NCBI GenBank assembly: GCA_030704615.1
Contig: CM060734.1
Span: 58,420,042-58,484,041 of the forward strand
DNA from: Takakia lepidozioides
Lineage: Eukaryota; Streptophyta; Takakiopsida; Takakiales; Takakiaceae
Length of the DNA: 64,000 nucleotides
Direction of reading: 5' to 3'
The stretch's first letter is position 1, and each line of letters opens with the position of its first letter. This document shows, piece after piece, positions 1 through 13,453 of this stretch. The notes under the pieces were generated by a model that saw only the letters and a program-made list of their open reading frames with translations, ran no database searches and was not told where the DNA came from. Position numbers and translations under genes: made by a program.

Positions 1-215
1 TGGGCAACTCACACACAGTAGATTGATGCCTGTATGAAGGGCTTGTGAGAATATCTGGAAAGCCCGAACTAATTGTTAAAATCAAGGTAAGTCCGACTAC
101 TTGTTCCGCCCGAACTGGGCGCAAAGTCCAAGAGACTATGGCAAACATCTTATGAGTACATTCTCTCTCTCGTATAGTTTCTACTTTGTCCACTTGTTGC
201 CCGATTTTTCCGTCA
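1..215 (+). mobile_element. LINE 3' end in a CLU intron
   Basis: The segment matches the 3' ends of the LINE copies near 27.0 kb and 28.4 kb. They share the run for acacagcagattgatgc, 'ggaaagcc(c)gaac' and the tail 'ctatggcaaacatcttatgagtacattctctc'-like unit in pieces. It is plus-oriented, so antisense to CLU, and lies in the intron that follows the exon ending at 719. Only non-coding tail is visible here and the upstream part may lie outside the window. The right boundary is approximate. Confidence 0.7.
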
Positions 216-718
216 ATTGAATAACACTGCATTTAGTCAAAAGCTTTGACTCAATGATATAGATCCCTGATGGTGGCTGTGTAGGCATATTCGATGCCTT
301 CAGAGGTCTAGATAAGAAGACAAACAGCTCAGTCTGCATCACTCGAGGAAGGATCTATGAAGAGGATGGGTGAAACTGAAGATTCACAGCCCTATCCTTC
401 TCCCCAAGGAGCAATTAGAAGGCATGAGCTAACAGGTTTTCCTTACTACTTGTCCATCCATAATCTACTTGTTGGGACTTCGCATCTGATACTGTGTCAT
501 TTAGAATTTGCTCAAGTCTCCTGTCTCTTGTTGGACATGGATAACGAATAGGTGAAGCCAGAGAAGCCTGCTATTCTCACTCACCAACCAATAAACTTTA
601 CATCCTAAATATACCATGGTGGCTGTGTAGGCATATTCAGGTCACCGGCGAATCGGTGCTTTCCCAACATTAGGTCTCACCGGCAGGTATCTAGCTACAA
701 AGTAGTTACTATCCATAC

Positions 719-3700
719 CTGGCCAAGATAGCGCATGTTGATGCCATGGGCATGGACAGCATCAGTGAGTGTGGGGCCATCCATTGGAGACACTTCCAGG
801 CTACTAAGATCTTGTACTAGCTTAGGAAGCACTGTTCCCACAAGATATTGCCCAGCTTTCCTCACCAGCTCCTCATCAGCTGCTATATCCTGAAAAATAA
901 TGTCACCAAAGTTGACCAAGACTTCAAACACGGCGGTTTAAACAGGATCCAACTTTACACTATTCCAAGAGATGTAACAGCAACACTATAAAGATGGAAG
1001 CAAACTTATCTTAATTTTGAGTATGCATCATAATAGAAATAACAACCTCTGAATACATGCACAGCGGTCAGTCACCCATGTCATGTCCAGAATTCCTATG
1101 GCATGTTACAGTCTTCTTCAGGCTTCAAGAAGCACCGAAAAAAACAGCTAGAAAGCCTCTTCATACCGCACTCACCTGTGGATCACCAGCAACCTTGAAG
1201 TCGGTAAACACATTTGGGTTCAGAACAATCTTGGGAAGTTCCTCCTGTATTAGAGTTTTCTCATCGGTCTGATCCCCCTCCGCTTTCCTGCTCTTCACTC
1301 TTTCAAGTGCCTCCACCTGTCCAAAGCATTCAAAGAGTTCAACACAGCTACACAAGACAAATGGCAAATCTCTCCCTCTTGGCTCTTTGGTTTCTGAGCA
1401 TGTTCCCTCTTCTGATTGCTGATTTGGCAGTAGATTGACACGACAACACTGCAATTTTTTTTTAAAAATAATATAGCTTAAGATAAGATAGTTCCATTGG
1501 TGACTCTGGCTGGATTGGATTGGTAATTGCATGGACCCCATAGTCATTCAAGCACGATTTAAGTATAGCAGGTAAGAATATCACAAAGTGTCAAGCCAAT
1601 ACACAATGAAAAGCTAACCCTCCTCGTATGTGGAGGTCAGCTTTTTGAGGTGGCACATAACTGCTGTTTTTTATTTGATTCGTGGTTTGCACCCTAAAGG
1701 CGGTTTATGGTCTATCAAGTTGAAAATAAAACAATCTATTTATTGTGTAGTTTCTGTCTTGTGCTTCCAATCAGAAAGCATCCACACTTCGTAAATAAGA
1801 CAAAAGATAAAAAGGCCATACCTGGCAAAATGTGGCCACAAGCTCTGGTCTAAGGACACACAGACGTGACCCAGGGCCAGTGCAATTGATGTCCCTTGGA
1901 GTTGTTCTCATTAAATCAAGCATGTAGTGCCTGCCAAGCCGCAAAATAGCACACTAAGCACCCAAACTCGGTTGACCTTAGTATAGGCACCGTGAGTAGA
2001 GCACTAGGCAAAAGCTCCAGAAATTGTTGAGGCTCCCACAAACACAGGGAAAAAGGAACGAGAGGATCCAATGGTCGGAAGGAAAAAATGGGACACACCG
2101 GTCATCACTGCCCACAATGCCCTTGCATTCAACAGGAGCACAAAGCGTGATGGCTTTTCCTGCTCCATCAAGCACAATGTGCTCCTTAATATGCAGCAGC
2201 TTCCCTGCTTTCAGCACCTACAGTCGCCATCTCCCCAAGTTACAAATGGCTTGGTAAAATTGCACCCTAGTTCAAAACCTTTTAAAAGGAGTACAAACAG
2301 CAAGAAAATTGACCTAGTGTTGGACAAGTCTACCCAACATGTTTTACTCTATAGTGTATGGACCGTATTTGTCTTTGGACCAAGTCAATGCTTCCTACTA
2401 TGAACTATTCTGTGAAGAATAAAACATTGACCTGTAAGTTTGTCTGTCTCAGCCTGTCACATACTTTCTTGTAGTAGGCTAATAGCCTTGAATTTCTGTT
2501 AGTATGAGACTTAAACCAAAAAGATGAACAGGCAACAGACTTCCTTGTCATAATATCACATTAAGATGTAAGACTCGTCCCCCACTTATTTCGGAAAGCT
2601 TAATAACCTTGTTCAATCAGAGAGACTTCACCTTAGTGTGAAACTTCTCATTCCATGCGATCTTTTTACCATTGTCCACAGAACCATAGAGCAATGATTC
2701 GGTCTTGTCTCCTTGCAGGATACCAGGTATGATGCTCTGTGACCCACAGACCCAACCTGAATTACAACTACAAGCAGTTTGACATGATAAACAAAGAGTA
2801 CAATGCCAACAGTTTTGACCCTGAAGCTGGGGGTTACCCCAGAGAATTGTAGATATGAAGCTTCTCAAGAAAACCTGACAGCAGAAGATCATCGTTACAG
2901 AGGCTTCTCAGCTCATCCAGACCAGCTGTCTACAGTCACAAGGGTATTACAAGCGAGTCTTACTACCACAGCTTCCTCTGCTTTTTTATTGCATATTGAC
3001 AAGATGTCAATGCTGGTATGGCATCCACATTCTCAATGACAATAGTAGGGAAAAAGAAGGCCATGGAAGACCGCCCACCTGTGCAACGACACGATGACCC
3101 CTGAAATCAATAATAGCCATTGCCAGCATATAGAGGCCTTCCACGTCAGCATTGTTATATGCTTTGGTTCCCTTCAAGTCATTGTTGGCAGAGGCATATG
3201 TGGCCTGCTCACTCTCCACTGAAGGGGCCGTGGGGGGCACACTTGCATCCCCATCACCAGGACTATCACTCGTGGTATCCCCCCCTTTCTCAATCTCTGG
3301 AGATGAGGAAGCCTCAGTTGTGATTTCCTTGCCAACCTCTTCAACAGTTGGGACTGCCTTGCTAACCTCTTCAACAGTTGTGACTCCACTCTCTACTGCG
3401 GTCCCTTCTGTCTCCTGCTTTGATTCCTGCTCCTTAATTTGCTGCATAAGCGCAAAATCTCCATCCACTGCAAAGCTGAAGAAAATGTTGTTGTGGACAT
3501 ACCTGCAGGTCAGAACATGTCTCACATCAGAGTCTCCTCATGCTTGATGACTTCTTGTGTATACTAGCCACCCCCTGTCCTTTGTCAAAGCTTGTAGTTG
3601 TGAAGCTGAACACAAAAAACAAGGACTCAATAAGAGTTGGGAGGAAAGTTCTCTCACATATGGAAGCGGTCAGGGTCTGTGGGGTTGATGGGTGGGATGC

Positions 3701-6700
3701 ACCGTCCAATCACAGCCCTTGCCCCTTTAGTAGCAGCCTCCACAAAATCACAGTTCACCTTATAGAGAGCTCTGTCCCGCATTATCCTGCTCACCAGAAA
3801 GCAAACCAGAGAATTTACTAAGTGGAAGATGATGGCATGACATTCTGAGTCCATAGAATGTACTCATAAGACGATTGCCGTAGCCTTGTGGCCATTGACC
3901 TTGAGCACAGTTTGAGCAGAACAGACACTACCTTTGTAGTAGGACTGACCATGATAGAAACAATGGATTCGGCTTTCCAGATTTCCTCTAGAAAGTCCTT
4001 CACACAAGCATCAATCTGCTGTATGAGCTGCCCAGCAATCAGACACCAACAGAGTCAGGGCATTCTAGGTCCATAGAGAAGGATATAGTATCATAATAAG
4101 TCAAAAGGTTGCCTGTGAGCATTGTCAAAATAGAACAGCACCAAGTGTACAGTCTGGAGTTTGTGATCAGCAATACAATTTGATTGGCTAGCACCTGTCT
4201 TGCAAAGACTCCCTCGGGAACTCCCGGCAGGATTGCTGCTCCTCATTCCAGTCACGTTGCATCCCTATAACCTCTGTACCATATGGCACCATCAATGCAT
4301 CCTCTGCCCGTGCTATGTCTCTCTTGTGGACTGCACCCCACAAATTGTCAAACAAATCCACTCCAAAATCAACCATGGCACATTGAGAGACCAAAGTGTT
4401 CTTCTGACAGAGATCTTAGACACCTTGGCTGCCATAACCGGAGTTGAGCAAAACCCTCCACAAATAACTGTTGGATGAAAAATAAACAGCATGCTCAGAA
4501 TGGACATGAATGAGCTTCTGAAACTCACCAGGAGGGGGGTAAGGGCCCAGCCATGAATTGGGAGGCAAAAGCACAGGCACATTCTCAAAGGGGTGCCCTG
4601 AGGCCTTCTGATCCAGAATTTCACTGAACCCTGAAACAAGTGAGTTATATTTCAGGATCACCCGTCACAATTCAACATTATAATCAACAGTGGAGCGATC
4701 AAATTTACAAGGAGCCCTTCTATTGGCTCTTCCTTAGGCTTGCAACAGAGAACATGTTACCATCATTGTCCAATGTGATACCACTAGTTCAATTGGGTAG
4801 TGAAGAGATTAGTCAGACTACGAGGAGAACCAGTGAACATTCTAGTGTACCATTATGGACAACAATGACGAGTCACCTCTCTGGACCTGCACAAGCACTT
4901 ACACTTTAAAAAATACTAAGTTTCATACCTGTTGTAAACTTGTTACTGACTTGGCGAAGAAGGCCAACAAGAGTCGTCGCCTCCATAACAGGGTTCCCAG
5001 GTTGAGCATCCAAAACGTTCCCTTTACTCAAGTTCACATAAAAGCCCTGAGTGTGTGCAGTAATACAGTAACTATCACCCTCTGCTGTCACCACATCTAA
5101 GTAAATCAAGTCACCCAGCAACCTGTTCAAGCAGTAAACATAAGTTGTGAGAAGTCAATAAAAATTCAAATCTTTATAGAAACACTGCCCAGCGGCAGTC
5201 CCATGACATCACTTCACTGAAAGTCCCCCCCCCCTTTTATGCTTGGTCTGTGAAGACACTGAGATGGCCCGGACGAATGATGTCTGATAAGTATCTCCCT
5301 TCTCTCTCCCCTGATGTGCAGGATTCATAAAACCAAGTAGGTGAGGCCAAACCAGAGTTGAGACTTGCTGAGAAACAACATAGATCAGGCATCTCCAGAT
5401 AAGATAAGGCCGGCACCTTCGATATCCTGGGACGGGGTTGAATGATGAGAAGGCAATGCTCTCCACACAGTTACTATCCTCTACTACAGGCAATGCAACA
5501 AGAGCTCCCAGCAACCCAACAGGGTCTTCCATGAAGCCCAAACCCCCATCAAGCTCACTTGACTCGGACTTCGTTGATCCTGCAGTTCCACATAACCATT
5601 CATTAGGGTAGGCAAACAATAACTCTTGGGCTGTTCTCACTTCTACCCCAACACCTGAATTTGGTTAAGATTGTGAGGTGCAGGACATCTTCAGACACTA
5701 ATCACTTTATCTGTCATAACAGTGTAACAACTTCAACTCTGAATGAAAGCACCTGCCAACACTGTACCTAATTACAGGATCATCAAAATGCTTAGAAGAG
5801 ATATGTCCCTCAACAGATGGTTTAACATTCACAGATGCAAAGGAAACACAAGGACAGTGGGGGAGTGGCATCCAACCTGAATAACTATATGCTTGTGCAC
5901 AGTCACTATACTATTGTCTTCTGGAGTATTGATGCATGGTTGGTATATACATCATGCTAGGTGAAGACACAATGTTAATCCCAGTCCAGTTGCTATAGCC
6001 CATCACTATCCAGAATGTGACCTGACACTTAGATGGGACTGCCAGTCAGCCACCATTGAGGCCAGGGAAACGAGGGACAGAGAAGGATGACCATTGGATT
6101 ACCTGACTGCTTCTCCTTTGGGTTCCTGGGTTTTGAGTCACTCGAAGAAGAGGAAGCCTCACCACCTTCTCCATTATCTGAATACAATAAACAGGTCAAT
6201 TATAATAAGACCACACACAGGCACCCACACATATACAGAACCGCCTAAAAAAGCACAAAAACAATGCCAGTCAGCAACAAGTGACCCACCTGTGGCCGCT
6301 GCCTGCTTTGCTTCATACTCCATAGCGAGTGCTGTAGAAAGAGAAGAATGGATGCTGGCCGTTGAAATGAGATCTCGAGCGCGACGCACATGGGATCTGA
6401 CAGACCTATCATCATACAAGGCTGCACAGGACCACACCAGGATTCACCAAATGAATGTCCAAAATATCCTTGCAAGGCAGGAAAGTGAGGAGTATTCAGG
6501 AATAGATGCAAGTGGAATAATCGTCTGGACATGCTAGGTTAGGGCATGATGTCTTCAATTATCCATGTAGCTATCTAGTAAGGCTCCAAAGAGAAAGACA
6601 AACCAACAACTAGAACAAATAGCTGTTGATATCACCATGATAAGATGTCATGATCTAATAACTCATTGATGGCGTATCTATGGCTTAATGCTACACCAGA

Positions 6701-8257
6701 AGCATAAGCTAGACTGTATCAAGTGGGAAGACCGGTTCTGGGATTTACCATTCACCATCTCCAATGAACAACCACCAGCTGCCACATCAGCAACTTCTCC
6801 TATCTCAAGGTATTCAGCTAAATGGTAGCGGATGCCATCAGCCGCATGAAGAATGAGATCATAACAGGTGTAAAAACAAGTTTCAGGTGCATCTAGCAAA
6901 AACTGCCGCAAGTCCATGACTGAGTCTCCTGGATTGACCTGCCAACGTGCACCCAACAAGCCTTAAAAATCATTCTTTTGCTGCCATCACACTACAAGAA
7001 CTTCAAAGACACAAATACCTCGTGAGGACAGGACTGAACCCTTTTAAAGTGTTTGAAAAACTACCTGCTTTCAGATCGGAGAGTGTGTACAAGATCTTTG
7101 GGACGAAGCCCTGTGACAGAGAGGGAGAAAAGTGTTGGGAGGAGGGGACCAGGGCACCAAGGGACCAACAACATGCATACAGCCAGAGAGACAAGACAAG
7201 GACCAACTCACCTGCAATTCAAGCTGCTCGCCTGATGGCCCTTTCACATTAACAGGGTAGAGGCGCAGCTCCGCTGTGACAGAGACATCAGTGTGAAAGG
7301 ACATCCACAGAGGTCCATGAGTATCTCATGGAGGAAATTACCCACCTTTAAAATGCAAAGGCTTTAGAGCTGGTACTGTGTAGGGACTGACTTTCCGTTG
7401 ATCGAAATCCCTGTCAAGAAACTTCTTTTCTTAGGAAAATTGCAATAAAGCTCACAATTGAATCAGTGCTGACTCATGTGTAGAGAGCTGTCTGAAGGCC
7501 ACCAGTAAATTCAAATCTCCATTGATAGTCATTACTAAGGCAAGAGGTTATACGCATTGGTCGAACAAAGCAAACCACTGCACAAGTGAATGTGGTCTGA
7601 TCTTTGCGTGTCAGCACAACAACAAAAGAGGGTTGTCTCCCACCCACAATCTTTACAATTTCATACAGTATTTGTGAAACCCCAGCATTTCATTGTCAAT
7701 CTCTGTTCCTGACCGTCCACATGCAACTGTGACTAGAATGATTACATACATGGGTTGGGCTGACAACCCTATCAGTTTGGTCAGTATGTGATTCTAGCTC
7801 CAGGCTGTTAAGCAGCCCTTACTGCCTAGCATAATCAGGCCAGATCAGACTAGGTTTATCAAAGGAAGGATGGTAGAGTGGTCTCAATTATCCTGTGAAA
7901 ATAACAAAACCTTCTATAATTACCTTCTCCTTCAGCTGCAGGTTGTTCAGACTTCTCCACATCCTTGCTGACGACCACATCCGGAGTGGAAGACTCAACT
8001 TTCTCTTCGGTTGCTGCTGGAGGAATACTCTCTGGCTTTGGCTCCTCAATCTTTTCATTGGAGACCTTCACTGCAATCTTAGCACTTGCAGAATCATCTG
8101 GAGGTGACTGCTTGGGACAGAGCTCTGGCAGTCCACTGCCACTGCCTAGGAATGGGATTTCCCTGGTGGGTGCTGTTGCTGCATCAGGCGGGGTTGCAGG
8201 CTTGCCAGCAGCACCAGTCTTGCCTTTGCCCTTGTTTTTGTGCGACTTTCCCGCCAT
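719..8257 (-). CDS. CLU: CLU / FRIENDLY clustered-mitochondria protein, N-terminal 887 codons (3' part outside window)
   Basis: CLU proteins are large cytosolic proteins needed for normal mitochondrial distribution; members bind mRNAs of nuclear-encoded mitochondrial proteins. I assembled 16 exons: 8257-7924, 7273-7212, 6938-6749, 6421-6290, 6177-6103, 5654-5417, 5122-4929, 4630-4529, 4330-4195, 3786-3658, 3502-3079, 2736-2632, 2217-2099, 1930-1822, 1316-1176 and 889-719. All introns are GT-AG and the frame is kept at each junction. The start is MAGKSHKNKGKGK, a basic N terminus like plant homologues. Family blocks in order: NPGDSVMDLRQFLLDAPET and GGCSLEMV (CLU-N, about 133-198), ELDGGLGFMEDP, GDLIYLDVV, HPFENVPVLLPPNSWLG, IGMQRDWNEE, RCIPPINPTDPDRFHMYV, NNDLKGTKAY, GILQGDK, ECKGIVGSDDR, NPNVFTDF and LEVSPMDGPTLTDA. 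Exon 11 holds an acidic, poorly conserved insert (about 560-620). The TPR-bearing C terminus would lie left of position 1. No frame break is seen. Confidence 0.93.
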
Positions 8258-9445
8258 TATTCAGGTCCTACACAAGAGTGCAGGATTATGCAAGTATCAG
8301 ATAGAGCTACCACTAGTAAGAAAAAATGACAAAACTGCAAAAATGGAGTCACTTGAATAGTTAACCGTCCACAAGAACCCTAAGCCCTGTGTACCATAGC
8401 CATAGAGAAGAAATCATCAGAATCTGTCTACAGTAGAAAGACAGGTTACAACCAAACGAGCAGACAGAGAATCGGAGGGCTACAGAGAGGTGGTCGATAG
8501 CGAAAGAGACAGACAGACTTGTATGAAGTGGGCGAATTATAGATTAGAGAAATAGAGATTCCAAAGCAGATGCCCAGTAGCACTGCTAAATGATTGAAAC
8601 AGGTTGTAGCAGGAGATTTAGTCAATTGTTGGGTGGCATACACACAACGACAGCTAGCTCTCGGAGACTAATATCCAACAATGCCAATCACAAGAACAAG
8701 AGAAGCTGATAAATATTCGCAGCCTCTTCTCTATCAATGTTGTTGAGGACAATGAGCCCTACAACGACTGCTCAGCATCCACTCCATATCAGTGATTACG
8801 TGCTAGACCGGAATCGAATGTTCACCAGCTGGTCTGTAATGATAGTAAAGTTATAACTGAACTAGCCATGTTACCCACCCTCGGAAACCAGAGCTAGATG
8901 TTTGCCGCAGCTGGAAGATAGTGCACGACAACCCAGCCCAGTCTAAATTGGCACAGCTTGAACCACTCCACTCCAAGAGGCACAGGTTATCATTTCGTTA
9001 CCAGATACTAGAAATTCAGCCTCGACCTTGCGTAGAATCAGTTAGTTCGCCCCTGTAATACCACAATAAATTCCCCCAACGCTGCGTAAAGTGATAGTGA
9101 GACACTTGCCTTTACTCACACGAGCACTGATTCAGAATTGCAGTTGGAGTATAATGAATGAGAGAGGTGGCAATCCATGGAAAGCTTCGTATTACCTGCC
9201 TTCTCGTTTCGCAGAAACTAATTTGAAGGGCGTCCCACTTACGGAAAGGGACTACATTAGCAGCCTGGAAGCCCTCAGTACCTATTCCTCCCCCAACAAC
9301 ACTCCAATCTTCTCCCCTCTTTCTTCTCTAGTTCACTCTGCCAAACCAGCACCAGGCCTTCCTCCCTTCCTTCCTTCTCCCAACCCCAAACCCTCTTTCT
9401 TCCTTCTCTCTTCCCCCACACAACTGGGCCACTGTTCCCTGTAAT
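8258..9445 (-). promoter_or_regulatory. CLU 5' flank / probable 5' UTR and promoter
   Basis: About 1.2 kb upstream of the CLU start codon with no convincing coding frame. A likely 5' UTR acceptor lies just before the ATG (GTGTAGGACCTGAATAATGG on the minus strand). A strongly pyrimidine-rich stretch on the plus strand (about 9285-9440) would be a GA-rich tract upstream of CLU, common near plant core promoters. No TATA box is assigned. The promoter role rests on position only. Confidence 0.4.
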
Positions 9446-10560
9446 TGGAGTGTGTAGTTTGTGTGGTGGAGGAGACAGGCTCTCTCGCTTGTCTCCCTGC
9501 TTCAAAACCCTAGACCCAAGTCAAGTCATAAACCAAGTTTTCCACACAAAGGTTTTGAGATCCACCCAATCACAACACCTGCTAATCTATCCAAATTCAT
9601 CCTGTGGCCCAGATCACTCCCGGTCACATATATGTTGCTCACTCATATCCGTAACCCGGAGATCTGGAGTTTGAATCTCTCTACTCACAAACAGGGTATG
9701 TGTGAATTTGTCCGGAGAAATGCGCACTCCTTGCTTCCTTGTTGCTTTCCTTGTTGGTATGGGTCAGTGGCTCTTAGTTACGCCGGCTTTGGCCGGAGTC
9801 TTCTTCTCCTTCTTGGTGTGGGTTGTCCATTGTTGGGTGTTGTTAATTTCCAATCCAAGATGATGCGTATGTGGGATTGTAACACATCCGGAGTGTTGTA
9901 TGATTGATATGGGGGAAGAGGCTCTTATTTACGCTAGCTTTGGTTGGCGTCATATATGTATGTGTGATTGATATAGAGCCCAAGCCCAAAGGAGGTCAAT
10001 ACCGCAAGGAGCGGCTCTTATTTACGCTAACTCCGGTTGGTGTTATCTATCTCTCTATCTCTATTTGTTTGATTATCAGTTTTACAAGAGGGATGAAAGC
10101 CAGAAGGGAAGTGCATGGAGACAGAGGGTACCAACAGCATTTTTGGGGAGTTGGGTCCTCTCAATGTGTTGACTGGACAGAATATGAAGATTCAGCATTA
10201 CAAAATTGGGTCATTCAACGTTGAAGAGTATCTTCATGGTGACGTCCTGGTCCTGGTGGAGGGATTGCATTAGGGTTAGGTCACAGGGAATAATGGCCAG
10301 TATTTTGACTTTTACACCTCCACGTTCCACACCTAATACAACATTTAGTGTGGGTCCCAATTACTGTGGGTGGTAAAATAGAGTGGGCCACTAAAATAGG
10401 TGTGTCGCCAAGTTTGCCCTTTTCAAATTAATGGGGTACAAATATATTTTAAATGAAAAAATTGAAAAAAACGAACCTGGTTTAAGGAACACAGTTTTCT
10501 CTCCTCGGAGTGTATGTTATTATGTCAAATATCAGGGTTGGCTTGCTTGCGGTCATAAGG
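9446..10560. repeat. Non-coding stretch with a short three-copy direct repeat
   Basis: No gene recognised. A unit of about 30 bases, with core ggctcttatttacgctagct followed by ttggttgg, occurs near 9770-9800 (diverged), 9918-9950 and 10013-10045. The rest is low-complexity T-rich sequence with no recognisable protein. Confidence 0.4.
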
Positions 10561-10576
10561 ACTTATATATATATAT

Positions 10577-10628
10577 ATATGACGCCTTCAGAAGGAAGTT
10601 GTAATTTATGGTGTCTCTTGACCCACGG
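10577..10628 (-). mobile_element. SINE 3' fragment, inverted
   Basis: The reverse complement matches the 3' half of the SINE at 10768-10943 (block agagacaccataa...ttac...cttcct...ggcgtca). With that copy it forms an inverted pair about 250 bases apart. An (AT)n run at 10566-10580 adjoins the end. Confidence 0.55.
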
Positions 10629-10767
10629 ATAAGGACATGATCCATTGCAGGCTTGCATACAATGGAGTGCGGTAGGTTATGCAGCTCTTTCGAAAGCCTC
10701 AGAAAATTATTGCCAACCATTTTGATGGGGTACTTGTACCTGCTGTGATCACAAATGGACAACCAAT

Positions 10768-10943
10768 TTGAAGCCCAGTGGTAATGGGCATATACCGCCT
10801 CGGAAGTGGTTGTGGGTTCAAACGATTGGATCGCAAAGGTGTCCAATGTCCACCTTCCAGCCGAAAGGCAGTAGGTAGCCCTTCAGGGTCAAGAGACACC
10901 ATAATTTATGCTTCCTTGAGGAGGAGTCACACTTTCTTTCTTC
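10768..10943 (+). mobile_element. tRNA-derived SINE, copy 1
   Basis: An A-box-like sequence, agcccagtggtaatgggca (about 10771-10790), is followed by a B-box-like gggttcaaacg (10813-10823). Then comes a body with gtgtccaccttccagc and gtcaagagacaccataat, ending in a T/C-rich run. The same arrangement recurs at 20128-20291. This is the architecture of a pol III-transcribed SINE with a tRNA-like head. Confidence 0.65.
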
Positions 10944-12289
10944 GATTGCTATGCAAACGATATAAACTCATTTCCATGGAGGTCCATTGGGGCTAATTGC
11001 GCCTCACGGCCCCAAGAGGTAATTTTTTCACATTGCTTATGGTTCCATTAAAACATGTGTGCCCGAAGAAAACCTTGTTGATTCAGTGGTGGCCTAAAGA
11101 GATTTACTACTGCCAAGTTGATTATTAACTTGGGATCACCATGACACATGTTTTTTAGTCGTTTCCACTTGACAAGGATTGTCAAGTGATTCTCCTTGGT
11201 TACAGAGCGGTGCCTCTTTTCTTCTTCTATTTTTTTTTATAATTACAGAACAGGGGATGGAGGCCTTGAGAGAACTTTATTGAAGGAACGGGGGATACAG
11301 TTGAGGAAAAAATAACCTCCTAGAGGGCCGTAAAGCTAAACGCACTGCGAACACCCAGAACTAAAGGGAGAGGGGGGGGAAAGAGGGGGGCCTCTCTTGT
11401 AAGCCTCCATGGCTGTTTAGCAAGGTTACTTTTCCTTGAACCAATCAATATATTTCTAACATATTTTTCAAAAAAGGGAAAAAAAAATATTGTCTAGAAG
11501 GCTTGACTTTTTGGGTGCTTTTTAGCTTGCTGGATGGTCCTTTTGTGTGCACCTTATGGTGTGTGATGGGGGTATTAAAAACAAATTCCCTCAAATAGTT
11601 CATGTGGGAGATACGGAATTTCAAGTACTTCTGGTCGCTCAAAATTCACGAAAAATAGCAAAGTGGATACATCAATACCGTCGGATTAGGCAATAATTAA
11701 TTCAAAATAAAAGTGCCTAATCAATTCTGTGAATTTTTCAGATTTTGGCCTAATTGTTGGGAAATTATGGGACCAAAGTGCCTAATGCCCAAAAATTCCA
11801 AAGCCATGTACCAGCGTGCCTACCCAATGACCAATGTACCAAAGCCTTGTACCAACGTGCCTACACTAGTGTAGACTATCAATATTGAACTCACCTAAAG
11901 TGTGAGAGCGAAGGGAGAGCTTGCATGTACCAGCTTGAGCCTTAGAGCCGCGTACAACAAAGAGGGGCATTTTTAGGGTTTCAAAAGAAATGAAAGGTAG
12001 CTTGAGCTTGGAAGGGCCCATGGGCATTGGGTGTCTATTTTGTAATTTTATTCTTAAGAGAATAAATGTTTTCTCTTCTCATGTGCCTAATTCTAAAACA
12101 TTATAGCACGAAGATGCCTAATTTGAGAAAATGTTTTCAAAACATGCCTAATTTTTTGATTGATTGATTTTATTATTAGGCGCAAAAATGTCTAATCCGT
12201 TGTCCAGGGACGGTATATGAAGCCTTGACAAGGGAGATTGCAAAAATAGCAAAGTGGGCTTTCTGGGACAACGATTGGAGCCTCGACGA
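10944..12289. other. Gene-free AT-rich stretch
   Basis: No gene seen. Near 11245-11340 a block (acagaacaggggatggaggcc... then aataacctcc) loosely resembles the flank of the tRNA-like SINE at 20.7 kb and may be an old SINE tail. A run of 'accagcgtgcctaccc'-type short repeats lies at 11800-11870. Confidence 0.4.
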
Positions 12290-12800
12290 GATATATCAAT
12301 AACGATTGGATTTATTATTACTCAATAAATCCATGGAAAAAGTTAAATCGGGCCTTGACATGGGAGACTTACTTGGATACATAGGAGATTGTACATTGGG
12401 CTTAGATGGGCCTCCACATAGGAGACGCACATGGGAGATGCCTTTGGATACATAGCTAGGAAACGCACTTGGGCTTAGTCGATGGGCCTCCACATAGGAG
12501 ACGCACTGGGATACATAGGAAATTGCACTTGGTCTTAGATTTCAATTCTTCACACATGGGCCAACGACACAGGCTACCCTAGAGGTCACACTTAGGCCTC
12601 AGCAATAGAGGAGACGCACTTGGATACATAGGGGATTGCACTTGGACACTTGGGCTAATGGCACATGATATCCTAGAGGTCGCACTTGGGCCTCGAGGAG
12701 ACGCACTTGGATACATATATAGGGGCTTGCACTTGGTCTTAGATGACACTAGACACTTGGGCCTAAAGCACAGGCTACCCTAGTTTAATTTGAAAACACA
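12290..12800. repeat. Degenerate minisatellite-like array
   Basis: Recurring short phrases in shuffled order: ggagacgcactt, ggatacatagg, gattgcacttgg, gggcctccacatagga and caggctaccctag. Repeat distances vary (about 40-110 bases), so this is a degenerate tandem array rather than a uniform satellite. No coding frame is preserved. Confidence 0.6.
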
Positions 12801-13453
12801 ATCTGAAATATGTATTTGCCCTCACTAATACAACAGGCGTGAGCCCTCCAAACTTGTCTCCGCTAATTAGTGTACGCCACACTAAATGTTGTATTAGTTG
12901 TCGCCCCCAAATACATTTTTGTGAGATTGAAGAAGTGGATTTTAGCACGTTAGCACCTCAAGGCCTATTGGGCGCTACCCCTTGACCATGGGGTTCGACC
13001 ATGGATAGCCAATGAAGAAAAGAAATACGCAAATCCGCCGTTGAATGTCTGAGATAGCAACCCCTGTTCTACCCCTCTAGTATTATGCCATGACAAAACA
13101 TATTATTCAAATCACATGGAAATTGAGACTATCCACATGGAATGATAAGAAACAATCCTTGGGAGACGTTTTCTCGGATTTGTCTTACAATGTGGGTGGT
13201 TGTCTCCCTGCCCTTTCCCTGCGGAGGAACCAGGCACTGTCCCAAGGGAATGAGAAAGAAATGGAATGCACCCACCTCATGGATTGTAAGCAGAATACAG
13301 ATGGGCACATACATGAATGTGAGATTAGATCATGCAGCTGTCACTCAAGTGACATTTCTTCACTTGAAGTCGGTGTATGGGACCGATTACCACCCTTCTT
13401 TCCACGGCAACGGCCCCATTGATGATTAAACTAAAGATGTCACCAGTGGCCCA
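12801..13453. other. Gene-free stretch
   Basis: Short open frames only; none resembles a known protein or shows splice-bounded conservation. I see no RNA gene or repeat. Confidence 0.4.

Noticed and set aside
9091-9907. Protein-coding gene on the plus strand upstream of CLU
   Set aside because: The open frames are Pro/Ser-rich translations of a pyrimidine-rich tract, with no recognisable domain or consistent splice sites.
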